Of a stretch of 64,000 bases of DNA, positions 55,633 through 64,000 are shown piece by piece. The notes under the pieces were generated by a model. That model saw nothing but the letters and a program-made list of their open reading frames with translations. It searched no databases and was not told the DNA's origin. The translations under genes were made by a program, and so were the position numbers. Origin of the DNA: Bacteroidota bacterium (GTDB taxonomy: Bacteria > Bacteroidota > Bacteroidia > Bacteroidales > UBA10428). Where the stretch lies: positions 3,038,001 through 3,102,000 of the forward strand of contig CP065006.1 of the NCBI GenBank assembly GCA_016699695.1, given 5' to 3'. The first letter of the stretch is position 1; each line of letters starts with the position of its first letter.

Positions 55633-55654
55633 ACAGTAATAAATTCTGAATAGC

Positions 55655-56929
55655 ATGCTCACCATTTATTCACCCCAAACAGGTCCGCGCTTACAATATG
55701 TTTGTCGGTTGGTGTTTGAAACTATACTTCAGCAGCCCTACATTCTTACCAACCAGCTTTCAGAGGCAGGTTCAGGAACCATCAACTACAGTTCTCAGTC
55801 CATCGAGGGTGCTTTTCGCATCGAACCTTCGGGATTGCTTGAACAAACCGGCATTGGCAATCACGAACTTTATCCGGGTGAACTGGATGGAATAAAAACC
55901 CTTTTTCACCATGGAAAGGGCGATCTGAAATTCGATATTTTTTCGGCAGTGTTTTACCTCTGCAGCCGTTATGAAGAATACCTTCCCCACGAACCCGATG
56001 AACATGGACGTTACAGGGCCGAAGACAGTGTGGCCTATCGTTATGGTTTTTTACAGGAGCCTGTAGTGGAACTCTGGGTAAAGCACCTGGCAGAATGCTT
56101 GAAAGTACCTTTTCCTTTGGAAAATTTTCAATTTCAGCTCACTGTGGATGTCGATCAGGCATGGAAATATGCACACCGCGGGTTTTTAATTACTTCAGGT
56201 GCCCTGCTGCGAGACTTTTTTACCGGCCGTTGGAACGAAATAACAAACAGGATTAAAGTATGTGCGGGCTTTAGTACCGATCCCTGGGATTCCTATTCAT
56301 GGTTTGCATCACTCGAACAGAAACTTTCCAAACCGATACGTTATTTCTTCCTGATGCATGGCGAAAAACCCTTTGATCCGAAAGTTTGCAGGAAAGGAAA
56401 AGCATTCCGCAAATTGGTTTCGGGAATTAATGACCACAATAAAGCAGGGCTGCATCCTTCTTATGTTTCGCACAAAAACTACCGGCTATTAAGCAAAGAG
56501 TATTACAATCTCTCTTTTCTGATGCATAATAAGCCCCGCCACAGTCGTCAGCACTTTTTAAAATTTAAGCTTCCGGCGAGTTATGAGCATCTTATAAAGC
56601 TAGGCATACTCGAAGAACACTCCATGGGCTATGCCAGCCAACCCGGTTTCAGAGCAGGAATAAGCAGGCCTTTTTATTGGTACAACCTGCCCGCCGAAAA
56701 GGAAAGCCATTTGCTTGTGGTTCCTTTTGTTGCCATGGACCGTACATTAAAGGATTACTTGGGCTTGTCTCCTGATGAAGCCTTTGAAAGCTTGTTATCG
56801 CTGTCCGGGAAAATAAAATCCATTGGCGGACAGTTTACCCTTCTCTGGCACAACGACAGTGCCTCCGGAGAGGGCGAGTGGGAAGGATGGAAGGAAGTGT
56901 TGGAAGGAATTATTGGACAAGCAGCTTAG
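55655..56929 (+). CDS. Polysaccharide deacetylase-like protein (DUF7033 type)
   Basis: This 424-residue soluble protein resembles Bacteroidia proteins annotated as polysaccharide deacetylase family with an N-terminal extra domain. Recognisable blocks are FDIFSAVFYLCSRYEEY, FQLTVDVDQAWKYAHRG and GLHPSYVSHKNY, which fit the metal-binding DVD and HPSY/H positions of NodB-like folds. If active it would remove acetyl groups from a surface glycan. It starts 22 bases after mutS2 and is probably co-transcribed with it. Confidence 0.8.
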   Translation: MLTIYSPQTGPRLQYVCRLVFETILQQPYILTNQLSEAGSGTINYSSQSIEGAFRIEPSGLLEQTGIGNHELYPGELDGIKTLFHHGKGDLKFDIFSAVFYLCSRYEEYLPHEPDEHGRYRAEDSVAYRYGFLQEPVVELWVKHLAECLKVPFPLENFQFQLTVDVDQAWKYAHRGFLITSGALLRDFFTGRWNEITNRIKVCAGFSTDPWDSYSWFASLEQKLSKPIRYFFLMHGEKPFDPKVCRKGKAFRKLVSGINDHNKAGLHPSYVSHKNYRLLSKEYYNLSFLMHNKPRHSRQHFLKFKLPASYEHLIKLGILEEHSMGYASQPGFRAGISRPFYWYNLPAEKESHLLVVPFVAMDRTLKDYLGLSPDEAFESLLSLSGKIKSIGGQFTLLWHNDSASGEGEWEGWKEVLEGIIGQAA

Positions 56930-57024
56930 TAATGTACTAACTAATGCAAAGATTCAAATGACAAATCTGAGTAATAATTAGTAAATTTGCGCTAATGCGC
57001 AATTTGGGTTAAACATATAAAAGT

Positions 57025-57234
57025 ATGACTGATATTCAACTATATACAAAATTATCAGGGTTACCTTCAGATTTAAAATCTGAGGTTGCTGATTTTATCG
57101 ATTTTTTAAACTTTAAGTCAAAAAAAGGTGACAGCAAAAATGCAATTAGAATATCGGGTAAGGCAAAAGGTCTTATAGCCATAAAAGATAATTTTGATGA
57201 TCCAATTGAAGGATTTAGTGATTATTTAAAATGA
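57025..57234 (+). CDS. DUF2281 antitoxin (VapB-like)
   Basis: This 69-residue protein has LPSDLKSEVADFIDFL, the DUF2281 signature of antitoxins paired with PIN-domain toxins. A downstream ATG (57231) overlaps its stop as ATGA, the normal toxin arrangement, but that toxin frame is broken (next entry). TAAATTTG at 56982-56989 fits a -7 box. It may be an orphan antitoxin that neutralises related toxins elsewhere. Confidence 0.8.
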   Translation: MTDIQLYTKLSGLPSDLKSEVADFIDFLNFKSKKGDSKNAIRISGKAKGLIAIKDNFDDPIEGFSDYLK

Positions 57235-57385
57235 ACTTACTGATAGATACGCATGCATTGATTTGGTTCATTACCGACAATGCTAAATTACCTCATAAAA
57301 CCAAGCAGATAATTGAAAACAAGGATATCATCTTTTATGTTAGCATTTAGAATTATCCTATAATTTGGGAAAAATAGCCATTAAA
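57231..57385 (+). pseudogene. Decayed VapC-type PIN toxin
   Basis: It begins with the family start MNLLIDTHALIWFI (first PIN Asp present), then stops after 39 codons at TAG (57348-57350). Beyond the stop, TGGGAA followed by ATAGCCATTAAA recalls the expected WEIAIK, but out of frame by an extra base. The rest of the toxin is not recognisable. A normal toxin of this type is about 125-130 residues. Confidence 0.75.
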
Positions 57386-57508
57386 CCACACAGCAATTCT
57401 CCTTTTATCCTCTCTAACTTTTTACTTTTTTTAAATCATGTTCATTTACTTCTTGTAAGAGTTGTAACTTTCGCTAATTGGCGAACAATCAATTGAAAAC
57501 ACAAACAA

Positions 57509-58429
57509 ATGGTACGCTATTTAAAGCATCATGAAATTGACAAGGCCAAATGGGATACCTGCATCGAAAAGGCACCCAATGGACTGATTTATGCCTTGAG
57601 CTGGTACCTCGATATTGTATCGCCATATTGGGAGGGTTTGGTAAAAGGCGATTACGAAACAGTGATGCCTTTGCCGGTAAAAAGAAAACTAGGAATTAAA
57701 TACATTGCACAGCCTATTTTTACTCAGCAACTAGGAATTTTTAGCAATTCAGATGATTTTTTCACACTTGAAGAAATCATTTATGTGTTGAAATCAAATT
57801 ATTTTTTTGGTTTCCTGCAATTCAACGCTTTCTTTCAAAATTATTCTCAGAATAAAATAAAAGTTAGAGAGAATTTAATTCTTAAACTCAACAAACCATA
57901 TTCCGAAATTTTTTCAGGTTTTAAACCGAATCATAAGCGAAATATTAAAAAAGCCCAAAAGTACAATTTGCAAATTGAACACGATATATCAATTCAGGTT
58001 CTAAAAGAATTTTATAGAAAAGTCGCATGGCCAGAAAAGTATAATCTGAAGGAAAAACATTATCAACTGCTACTAAGGTTGATTAATGGTGCATTAATTA
58101 ATAGATCATGCGAAATAGTAGGTGCTTTTCATAAGGGGCAACTTCAAAGTATTGTTATCGGTTTATTGTTTAATAAACGGCTGACTTATCTTTTCCCAAT
58201 AACAAGTGATCAAGGATATGATCTGGGCGTTCAGTTTTTTTTAGTCGATGAGCTTATTAAAATATATTCGGGTAAAGGAATTTGCATCGACTTTGAAGGT
58301 TCTTCAATAGAAGGTGTTGCCAGGTTTTATAAGGGGTTTGGGGCGGAGACTGAAAACTATTTTCAATTAAGGTTCAATAAAAATATTTTAGGAGAACTTA
58401 TCTTACGAGCTATAAACTATTTTTCTTGA
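57509..58429 (+). CDS. FemAB/GNAT-like acyltransferase
   Basis: This 306-residue protein with a duplicated GNAT-like layout is often found in polysaccharide loci. Seen are a Trp-rich start, KPNHKRNIKKAQKYNLQIE (a basic stretch typical of FemAB/PEP-CTERM-type transferases) and a late ICIDFEGSSIEGVARFYKGF block. Catalysis and substrate are unknown; transfer of an amino-acyl or acyl group to a cell-surface glycan is the usual role. Base composition is more AT-rich than mutS2. It overlaps the convergent flippase by 13 bases. Confidence 0.7.
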   Translation: MVRYLKHHEIDKAKWDTCIEKAPNGLIYALSWYLDIVSPYWEGLVKGDYETVMPLPVKRKLGIKYIAQPIFTQQLGIFSNSDDFFTLEEIIYVLKSNYFFGFLQFNAFFQNYSQNKIKVRENLILKLNKPYSEIFSGFKPNHKRNIKKAQKYNLQIEHDISIQVLKEFYRKVAWPEKYNLKEKHYQLLLRLINGALINRSCEIVGAFHKGQLQSIVIGLLFNKRLTYLFPITSDQGYDLGVQFFLVDELIKIYSGKGICIDFEGSSIEGVARFYKGFGAETENYFQLRFNKNILGELILRAINYFS

Positions 58430-59865
58430 TTGAATAGAATTGCGATTAATTTCTTCACATCTTTTTTTAAAAGTGCTAAAAAAACTACGCTGATAATAGT
58501 CAGTTGAATAGCAACATTCAGAACTACATGAATAGGAGCCAACCATTTATTTATCAGAATGTGAACTGATATTGATAACAGGCATGAAATAAGAAGTTTA
58601 TAACATATAATTTTAAAGGGTTTATCAAAAACCGTAAGATTTGATTTTCGATACAGTAAAAAAGCTAGAATTAGGTATGCTAAAAAGGTTGTAGTTGCAG
58701 CCATTTTATAACCAAAGAGCCAGATGAGTAATAAATTTAGGAAAATATTAACCGTGGCAGCAAAAAGAGATGTAAACATTAAGGTTTTTAAATCGTTTTT
58801 AAATTTAATTTTTAAAACTGCAAAATAATTTAATCCAAGAATAAAGGAGCTTAAAAATATGAATGGCAATATTTGCCATGCTTCGCGAAAGCTATCTCCA
58901 AGCAAAAGAAAAACTATTTCTTTTGAGAAAATAGATAAGATAACTGTAACTGGAAGAAATATTATGAATGAAAGCCTGAAAAAACCACTCAATATTTCAT
59001 CTGAAGAGTTAGGTCTTTTATCTAGAATTTCGGTAATAAATGGATTTATTGCTGAATTAAAAACCAAAAATATCGCTGCAATGGTAACCTGTCCTATATT
59101 ATAGGTTTGATTATAAATTCCGATTTTATCATAAGGTTCGAATAACAAAATAATAAAACGGTCACTTGAAATCAATAGAAACAAGCCTAGATTATAAAAT
59201 AAATTGGCTGCTCCATATTTGAGAAATCTTTTGCTATGCTTAATAGTATCTAAATTGATTACCAGGTTTTTGAGAGGAGTATTATAAAGTATTAGGGGTA
59301 TTATGAAGAGTATATTTATAATTGATGGAGCAATAAAAAAAGCGTCAATTGTATAGGTGAATCTGAAAGTGAGTAACAACAATAATCCAAAAGACAAAAT
59401 AGCCCTTAGACTGTTTACAATGTTATATAATCCAGCTTTTTTTTCGAGTCTTGCTGGCACAAACAGAGTCATAAAGAACTCATTGCTTATAGCATAAAAG
59501 AAACCTAATATTATTAGCCTTTTTAGAAATATATCCTTCACAAACAATAACCAAATGGTAGATGCACCCAGAATAATTATAGCTGAAATCAGAAATAAAA
59601 GAAAGAGGGTGGAATAATAAATATTTGAAATATTAGCTTTCTTGTATTTAAGAAAATATCTCCATGCATTATTGGTGATTCCTTGGAATGATATTGCGGA
59701 AATGTATGTAAAGCTTATATATATTAAAGAATAACTACTATATTCTTCTGGCGAAAATATTCGAGTGTAAATAGGAGATCGGACAAAAAGCGTTAACATT
59801 GGTAATGCCGTTCCGATCAGATACCAGATTAAATCAGTTGATATTTTTTTGTTTTGATTTAGCAA
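58417..59865 (-). CDS. Polysaccharide flippase (Wzx/MATE-like)
   Basis: This 482-residue protein with 12-14 hydrophobic helices belongs to the oligosaccharide flippase family that moves lipid-linked glycan units across the inner membrane. The beginning (DLIWYLIGTALPMLTLFVRSP) and the pattern of short charged loops fit the family. The gene is clearly AT-rich, like the neighbouring GT4, which suggests acquisition with it. It is the last of a co-directional run ftsE-GT4-flippase. Confidence 0.85.
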   Translation of the reverse strand: MLNQNKKISTDLIWYLIGTALPMLTLFVRSPIYTRIFSPEEYSSYSLIYISFTYISAISFQGITNNAWRYFLKYKKANISNIYYSTLFLLFLISAIIILGASTIWLLFVKDIFLKRLIILGFFYAISNEFFMTLFVPARLEKKAGLYNIVNSLRAILSFGLLLLLTFRFTYTIDAFFIAPSIINILFIIPLILYNTPLKNLVINLDTIKHSKRFLKYGAANLFYNLGLFLLISSDRFIILLFEPYDKIGIYNQTYNIGQVTIAAIFLVFNSAINPFITEILDKRPNSSDEILSGFFRLSFIIFLPVTVILSIFSKEIVFLLLGDSFREAWQILPFIFLSSFILGLNYFAVLKIKFKNDLKTLMFTSLFAATVNIFLNLLLIWLFGYKMAATTTFLAYLILAFLLYRKSNLTVFDKPFKIICYKLLISCLLSISVHILINKWLAPIHVVLNVAIQLTIISVVFLALLKKDVKKLIAILFNQEK

Positions 59866-59909
59866 TTTCGTTGATTAAATCAATAATAATTCAACCATTA
59901 AAAGGAATC

Positions 59910-61112
59910 TTAAAGAAGAAGTGTTGAATAAATGTGATACATTTTTTTTTCTGATATCTTCCAATTATAATGATTAATAGCAGCTTTATAAGCATTTTCT
60001 GATAATTCTGAATAGAGTTTTTTATCATTCAACAATTTAATTATTGCCGAAGATATATCCGAAGGGCTTTCAGGATTTACTATTATACCAGAATTGGAAG
60101 GGTCAACAAACTTTCTTATCGGAGGAAGATTACTGCCGATAACTGGCAATCCGCAAGCCATATATTCAAATTGTTTAATTGGAATATTTTTGAAATACTT
60201 AGGAATAGGAAGTAGGGTTACCATTCCAATGCGGCAACTTCTAATATATTCTGAAACTTTTTTATGATCAATTGCATCATGTAGAATTATATTTGATTCA
60301 AGTGATAGCTTCGAAATTTTATCCCTGATTATTTTGTCAAATATTTTATCGTGTATAGTACCTAGTATAAGTAAACTGATATCTTTCTTTAAACTCCTAG
60401 TCAATGATATTGCCTCAATCAATTCCAAAATTCCTCTTTGTTTGCTAATACTTCCAACATAGCATATGTCCCATTTTTTTTCTGGCTGGTCAGTAATAAT
60501 TTCATCAATCTCAGCGAAATTATATATTAAATCAGTATTAGTATTATTTCGTAACCTATTGAATTTGTTAAATGTGGCATCATCAAAGGCTATTACATAA
60601 TCGTATAGTGTCGATTTCTTAATTTCCCACTTTTCAATCAAAGTTGCATAGAAAAATCTTAAGATTTTGGCTAATCCTTTTCTTTGTGTATAATCCCGAA
60701 TCATATCGGGATAATCCTCATGAATACAATAAATTAGCTTAGGTTTTTGGGGTAATTTTTTTATTTTTCTTATTATCGCATTAATCTTTAAATCATGTAC
60801 TGTATATACCTGAGCATTAGTTTGCTTTATCTTTTTCAGCATTGTGTTGTAAGGCTTCTTGAAAAGGATAGTTTTAATTATTCTGTCGAAGAGAAAAATT
60901 TTGCTGTACTTCAACCTGGGTATCGATATAATTCTTATCCCTTCGTTTGAAATATAATCTTCTTCCTTGTCTGAAAACCCTATATGAATCAGGTTGAATC
61001 CGTATTTCTTTAACGAAACGGCCTCTTTCCAATAAATTCTGTCGTCAAACAAACCATGCATATCTGAAAGCATGCAAATTGTTTTCTCATTCGCTTTCAT
61101 TTGCAGGTGCAT
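59910..61112 (-). CDS. Family 4 glycosyltransferase
   Basis: This 400-residue GT-B enzyme has its acceptor half at the N-terminus (CMLSDMHGLFDDRIYWKEA) and the donor half at the C-terminus, where KQFEYMACGLPVIGSN and the late SGIIVNPES carry the family Glu-rich sugar-nucleotide site. It starts 3 bases after ftsE ends and is followed by the flippase. A part in building the glycan moved by that flippase is inferred. The gene is AT-rich. Confidence 0.88.
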   Translation of the reverse strand: MHLQMKANEKTICMLSDMHGLFDDRIYWKEAVSLKKYGFNLIHIGFSDKEEDYISNEGIRIISIPRLKYSKIFLFDRIIKTILFKKPYNTMLKKIKQTNAQVYTVHDLKINAIIRKIKKLPQKPKLIYCIHEDYPDMIRDYTQRKGLAKILRFFYATLIEKWEIKKSTLYDYVIAFDDATFNKFNRLRNNTNTDLIYNFAEIDEIITDQPEKKWDICYVGSISKQRGILELIEAISLTRSLKKDISLLILGTIHDKIFDKIIRDKISKLSLESNIILHDAIDHKKVSEYIRSCRIGMVTLLPIPKYFKNIPIKQFEYMACGLPVIGSNLPPIRKFVDPSNSGIIVNPESPSDISSAIIKLLNDKKLYSELSENAYKAAINHYNWKISEKKMYHIYSTLLL

Positions 61113-61115
61113 ACC

Positions 61116-61820
61116 TTATTGCAGATCTTCGTTTAATTTGTTTTTTCCACCCACTTCCACCACCTTCCCCTCTTCGCATTTAAGGGTTCTGGCCGGATAC
61201 TTTTCGAAAAGGTTGTAGTTGTGGGTTGCCATCACTACGGCCCTGCCGGTATGTTGTATGGCAAAGAGTATCTGCATAATCTGGTCGGAGGTTTCGGGGT
61301 CGAGATTGCCGGTGGGCTCGTCGGCCAGTATCACTTCTGGGTCGTTGAGCAGGGCACGGGCAATCACCACCCTTTGTTGTTCACCGCCAGAGAGCTGGTG
61401 GGGCATTTTGTATCCTTTGTGCTGCAGGCCTACCTTATCAAGCACTTCTTCGATGCGCTTGTCAATCTCTTTTTTGTTTTTCCAGCCCGTGGCACCCAGC
61501 ACAAACTTCAGGTTTTCGTGCACATTGCGGTCAATCAGCAACTGAAAATCCTGAAACACAATGCCCAGGTTCCGGCGTAGCTTTGGCACCTGGTTGTTTT
61601 TAAGCTTATGCAGATGATAACCTGCCACAAAGGCCTCGCCCTGCTTCAGGGGTATTTCGGCATTGATGGTTTTTATCAGGCTGGTTTTTCCACTTCCTAC
61701 CTTGCCAATTAAATACACAAACTCGTTCTTTTTTACCTGAAAATTAACGTTGGTAAGCACCAGGTGATCTTCCTGGAAAATATTGGCTCCCTCGAAGCTG
61801 ATAATGTGGTCGATTGACAT
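61116..61820 (-). CDS. ftsE: Cell-division ABC ATPase
   Basis: This 234-residue ABC ATPase has Walker A GKVGSGKTS (near 38), FQDFQLL in the Q-loop, signature LSGGEQQRV, Walker B VILADEPTGNLD and the switch ATHNYNL. The pattern is that of FtsE, which with FtsX controls septal peptidoglycan hydrolases. No ftsX is in the window, which is common in Bacteroidota. It sits 3 bases before a GT4 gene, so the two are probably co-transcribed. Its base composition is like the rest of the window rather than like the AT-rich GT genes. Confidence 0.85.
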   Translation of the reverse strand: MSIDHIISFEGANIFQEDHLVLTNVNFQVKKNEFVYLIGKVGSGKTSLIKTINAEIPLKQGEAFVAGYHLHKLKNNQVPKLRRNLGIVFQDFQLLIDRNVHENLKFVLGATGWKNKKEIDKRIEEVLDKVGLQHKGYKMPHQLSGGEQQRVVIARALLNDPEVILADEPTGNLDPETSDQIMQILFAIQHTGRAVVMATHNYNLFEKYPARTLKCEEGKVVEVGGKNKLNEDLQ

Positions 61821-61956
61821 GTTTCTTGTGTATTGTGTGTAGCTATTTTACAATTTTCCTTTATATAAGTCGTCAATTGGAAAAACCAATTCATAACTAC
61901 CTATGAATAAACTATTGTCTCGGTAATTTTATATTTTGCCAGATGCCTGTAGATCT

Positions 61957-62265
61957 TTATGCTATTTCTAGTCCCGTCCTTTTTACTAAATCAATCAATG
62001 GAGAATCCTCATCGTTAATAAATCTTCTTTTTCCAACAAGATAAGGTTCAATTTTTGAATTTACTCTTCTCGTTAAACTCCAAATTTTTCCAGTCTGATA
62101 ATCATCTTCGTTTTCAGTCAAAATCATAACATCAATGTCACTATCATCGGTGGCTGTATTTGATAAATAGCTACCAAACAAATACGCTTTATCGATGGTT
62201 ATTCCTTCTGAACGCAAAACAAAAATATATTTTTTCAATATCTCTACAATCTCTCTTTTAACCAT
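61957..62265 (-). CDS. MNT-type nucleotidyltransferase (antitoxin of HEPN/MNT pair)
   Basis: This 102-residue minimal nucleotidyltransferase has the full catalytic pattern GS-x10-DxD: FGSYLSNTATDDSDIDVM (Gly31, Ser32, Asp43, Asp45). Such MNT proteins neutralise partner HEPN toxins, some by adding AMP to them. The gene overlaps the end of the HEPN gene by 22 bases, the normal arrangement. It appears intact even though HEPN is broken. Confidence 0.88.
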   Translation of the reverse strand: MVKREIVEILKKYIFVLRSEGITIDKAYLFGSYLSNTATDDSDIDVMILTENEDDYQTGKIWSLTRRVNSKIEPYLVGKRRFINDEDSPLIDLVKRTGLEIA

Positions 62266-62623
62266 TTTAATAAGGTTTTTGTCTTTTCGAAATATTCATT
62301 TACTTTTAAAATATCTGGCAGTTCAGGGTTATAATCAGGATATCGTCCTTGTAACTGATACTTCATTAAAATCCCCAAAAATATTTCAGTTTCATTATCA
62401 AATTCCAAATTGGTTTTTTCTAAAAGGAAAAACAAGTTGTGCGACCTCGGGGCAAGCTCACCAGAAGTCTTAACAACATGAGCTTTAATAGCCTTCTCAA
62501 TCACTAAATGAAAAAAATCAATCCATGCAAAATTCGTTTTTCTCGTATTAGCAATTCAGCAGTCAATAAATCATCATCAGCCCCCTTAGTCCAATAAACA
62601 ATTTGTTTTTTTATATCAATCAT
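62244..62623 (-). pseudogene. HEPN-domain toxin, frameshifted in a T7 run
   Basis: Read on the minus strand from the ATG at 62623 the frame gives MIDIKKQIVYWTKGADDDLL through RILHGLIFFI and then stops. From 62504 another frame continues with VIEKAIKAHVVKTSGELA to the end at 62244. One extra T in the T7 run (plus-strand A7 at 62511-62517) would join them as GLIFFHLVIEKAIKAH and give a 126-residue HEPN protein, the normal size. So it is either a true frameshift or a base-calling error. Confidence 0.8.
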
Positions 62624-63111
62624 TTTTTGTCCTTCAAAAACTCAAAGTTATTAAAAACAATCATTGATCAGATTCATTTTCATAATGTTTATATAATTAC
62701 ACTATGTTTAATAAAACTACAGTTAACCTCTTGATATATAGCACCTACAGGAAGATATAAAAGGGTAAATTGTGTTCGGACTGTATAGCGTTGCTTACCT
62801 TAATTAATTACCCTTTCAAAATTTGCATAGAGCAGTTTTAGTTGTTGCAGCTTGTAAAAGTAAAAAAACAAATGATAAACCAGCAGGTTGGGTGCATGAT
62901 TACAAAGAGAAGAATCTTAACCGTTTATGTTTATTTAGACTTATTACAAATTACCCCCCCCCCATGCATATTTTTTAAAAATGTCTGCATATATTTACCC
63001 TGAGTGAATGCCGTTTTTAAAACCAATGGATTAACCAGAGAGAGTATGCGGGGTGGTTTAATTTCGCTTTCTTGATGGTTTAGGATTGATGTTTTAATAA
63101 ACGGTTTTTTT
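62624..63111. other. Gene-poor stretch with a C10 tract
   Basis: No convincing gene is seen. On the plus strand a short frame at 62823-62978, from a TTG, reads HRAVLVVAACKSKKTND, which looks like the end of a lipoprotein signal peptide, and ends soon after a run of ten C (62954-62963). It may be the stub of a lost lipoprotein gene. The rest is AT-rich. Confidence 0.4.
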
Positions 63112-63276
63112 ATGCGCTACAGTAAAAGGTCTACGTTAGAAGCAAGAAGAATTATCAGGCAGGGTAATGCCAAACCTTTATTTTGGAGTATAACAGAACA
63201 TGGTTGGATAGAAGTTAGGTGGAGTAGTATCACAAATAATATGGCTAATTATTTATCAACGGCAGATGCCGAATAA
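63112..63276 (+). CDS. Possible small basic protein, 54 residues
   Basis: This short frame is uninterrupted from ATG to TAA. The start is basic (RYSKRSTLEARRIIRQG) and the middle aromatic (PLFWSITEHGWIEVRW). No family is recognised. It lies 41 bases ahead of the surface-protein gene on the same strand. Support is only the open frame and its non-random composition. Confidence 0.35.
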   Translation: MRYSKRSTLEARRIIRQGNAKPLFWSITEHGWIEVRWSSITNNMANYLSTADAE

Positions 63277-63317
63277 GCATATTGAGTAAACACAATTAAA
63301 CCCTAAATACAATACTT

Positions 63318-64000
63318 ATGAAAAAACTAGTACTTACAAAATGGATTGCCATAATTGGCTTAGTATTTCTTGCAGGAAAACAGTTAAATGCACAATGGAT
63401 TTATAATACAGCACCTATTGTATATACAACACATTTTGGACCGGGCACACGCGTGGGAATTGGCACTTCTAGTCCAAACTCAAACACAACACTCGATGTA
63501 CGTGGAATGGTTGGCGTTGGTAGACAGGGTTTAGGTGGAACTTATAATTCTACTGAGGTACAGGGTATCTGGTCCATTTCACCAACTTATTTGATTAGTA
63601 CTACTTCTAACAATTTTGGAACCTTATATGGTATGGGGTATGCACACACCAACGCTGGTAGTGGAGCTAAAAAGCCAATTGCAAATTTTGGGCATCAGAT
63701 TGTTTTTACCAGTAATGGTAACGTAAATGCTGCTATATCATTAGATAATGGACATGCTTATTTTAAAGGGAATGTAGGAATTGGCACAACAACTTTTGAT
63801 TCGCAAAACAGATATAAATTGGAAGTAAATGGAAGTGCATTATTTTATACTGGTGCATATGTTAAGGGCAGCAACACTGAAGGTACAATGATAAGTGCAG
63901 TAAATAATGCACCGAATGTTCCGGCTGATCAAGATTTGTTTTGGGGGTGTTATGGTTGGGATGTACCACAGGCCAATAATCCTGGTCTTTTAGCACTTAC
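63318..64000 (+). CDS. Secreted protein with tail-fibre-like GIGT repeats, 3' partial
   Basis: This frame is open from ATG to the window end (at least 227 residues). A signal peptide is present (MKKLVLTKWIAIIGLVFLAG, cleavage near LNAQ). Two copies of a repeat occur, TRVGIGTSSPNSNTTLDVRG and GNVGIGTTT followed by YKLEVNGSALF, the pattern of Bacteroidota secreted proteins that resemble phage tail fibres and often end in a peptidase or sorting domain. The C-terminus is not visible, so the export route is unknown; type IX secretion is the likely one. Confidence 0.8.
   Translation, partial: MKKLVLTKWIAIIGLVFLAGKQLNAQWIYNTAPIVYTTHFGPGTRVGIGTSSPNSNTTLDVRGMVGVGRQGLGGTYNSTEVQGIWSISPTYLISTTSNNFGTLYGMGYAHTNAGSGAKKPIANFGHQIVFTSNGNVNAAISLDNGHAYFKGNVGIGTTTFDSQNRYKLEVNGSALFYTGAYVKGSNTEGTMISAVNNAPNVPADQDLFWGCYGWDVPQANNPGLLAL

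Noticed and set aside
62872..63003. 43-codon frame across the C10 tract starting at ATG
   Set aside because: It is mostly low-complexity with proline from the C run; the overlapping lipoprotein-like frame is the better reading.
1..64000. tRNA, rRNA, CRISPR or prophage
   Set aside because: No cloverleaf with GTTCRANNC, no repeat-spacer array and no phage structural genes were seen in the gaps.

Overview
The window is a piece of chromosome from a member of the Bacteroidota, probably class Bacteroidia close to the Marinilabiliales. That placement is inference. It rests on a secreted protein with a type IX secretion C-terminal sorting domain (CotH-type, about 42.4-44.6 kb), a DUF4831 lipoprotein, SPOR and other lipoproteins with early lipobox cysteines, a reg_prop/Y_Y_Y sensor kinase, promoters of the TTTG-N19/21-TAnnTTTG type, and two adjacent phosphofructokinases with pyrophosphate-type active sites. 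No rRNA, tRNA, CRISPR array or prophage was seen.

Layout. 0-6.5 kb: a same-strand cassette of AMP-forming acyl ligase (cut by the window start), SGNH-like lipoprotein, MBOAT O-acyltransferase, DltD-like SGNH protein and an L-2-hydroxyglutarate oxidase, resembling a surface-polymer acylation (Dlt/AlgI-like) system. 6.5-19 kb: mostly housekeeping genes: POT transporter, NAD(P)HX repair enzyme, DUF4831 lipoprotein, periplasmic thioredoxin, SulP transporter, PepD, GH31 alpha-glucosidase, and a DUF2752/CCC-motif membrane trio. 19-26.5 kb: metH-metF, a long-chain acyl-CoA ligase and a receiver-only response regulator. 26.8-34.8 kb: lipoproteins, a redoxin, two phosphofructokinases, a divergent MFS-Nudix operon and a GT2. 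34.8-39 kb: a two-gene phosphorelay (YfiR-like sensor kinase plus REC-kinase-REC). 39.2-40.7 kb: a complete IS701-like insertion sequence with perfect inverted repeats and a TTAA duplication. 40.8-48.6 kb: TauE/SafE, a membrane protein, the CotH protein and a propeller sensor kinase. 48.6-57 kb: mtaB-miaB, ferredoxin reductase, a SanA/YdcF-like protein, mutS2 and a deacetylase-like gene.

57-64 kb is the most accessory-looking part. It holds an orphan DUF2281 antitoxin with a decayed PIN toxin, AT-rich polysaccharide genes (FemAB-like acyltransferase, flippase, GT4) beside ftsE, a HEPN/MNT pair whose HEPN gene is broken in a T7 run, a C10 tract, and the start of a secreted protein with GIGT repeats that runs off the window.

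Themes: cell-surface modification and export (acyl cassette, GTs, flippase, T9SS), methionine/folate cycling (metH-metF), PPi-linked glycolysis, and several toxin-antitoxin or IS genes disabled by small indels. Two of these indels lie in homopolymers (A5 at the IS transposase start and T7 in HEPN), so base-calling errors cannot be excluded from sequence alone.
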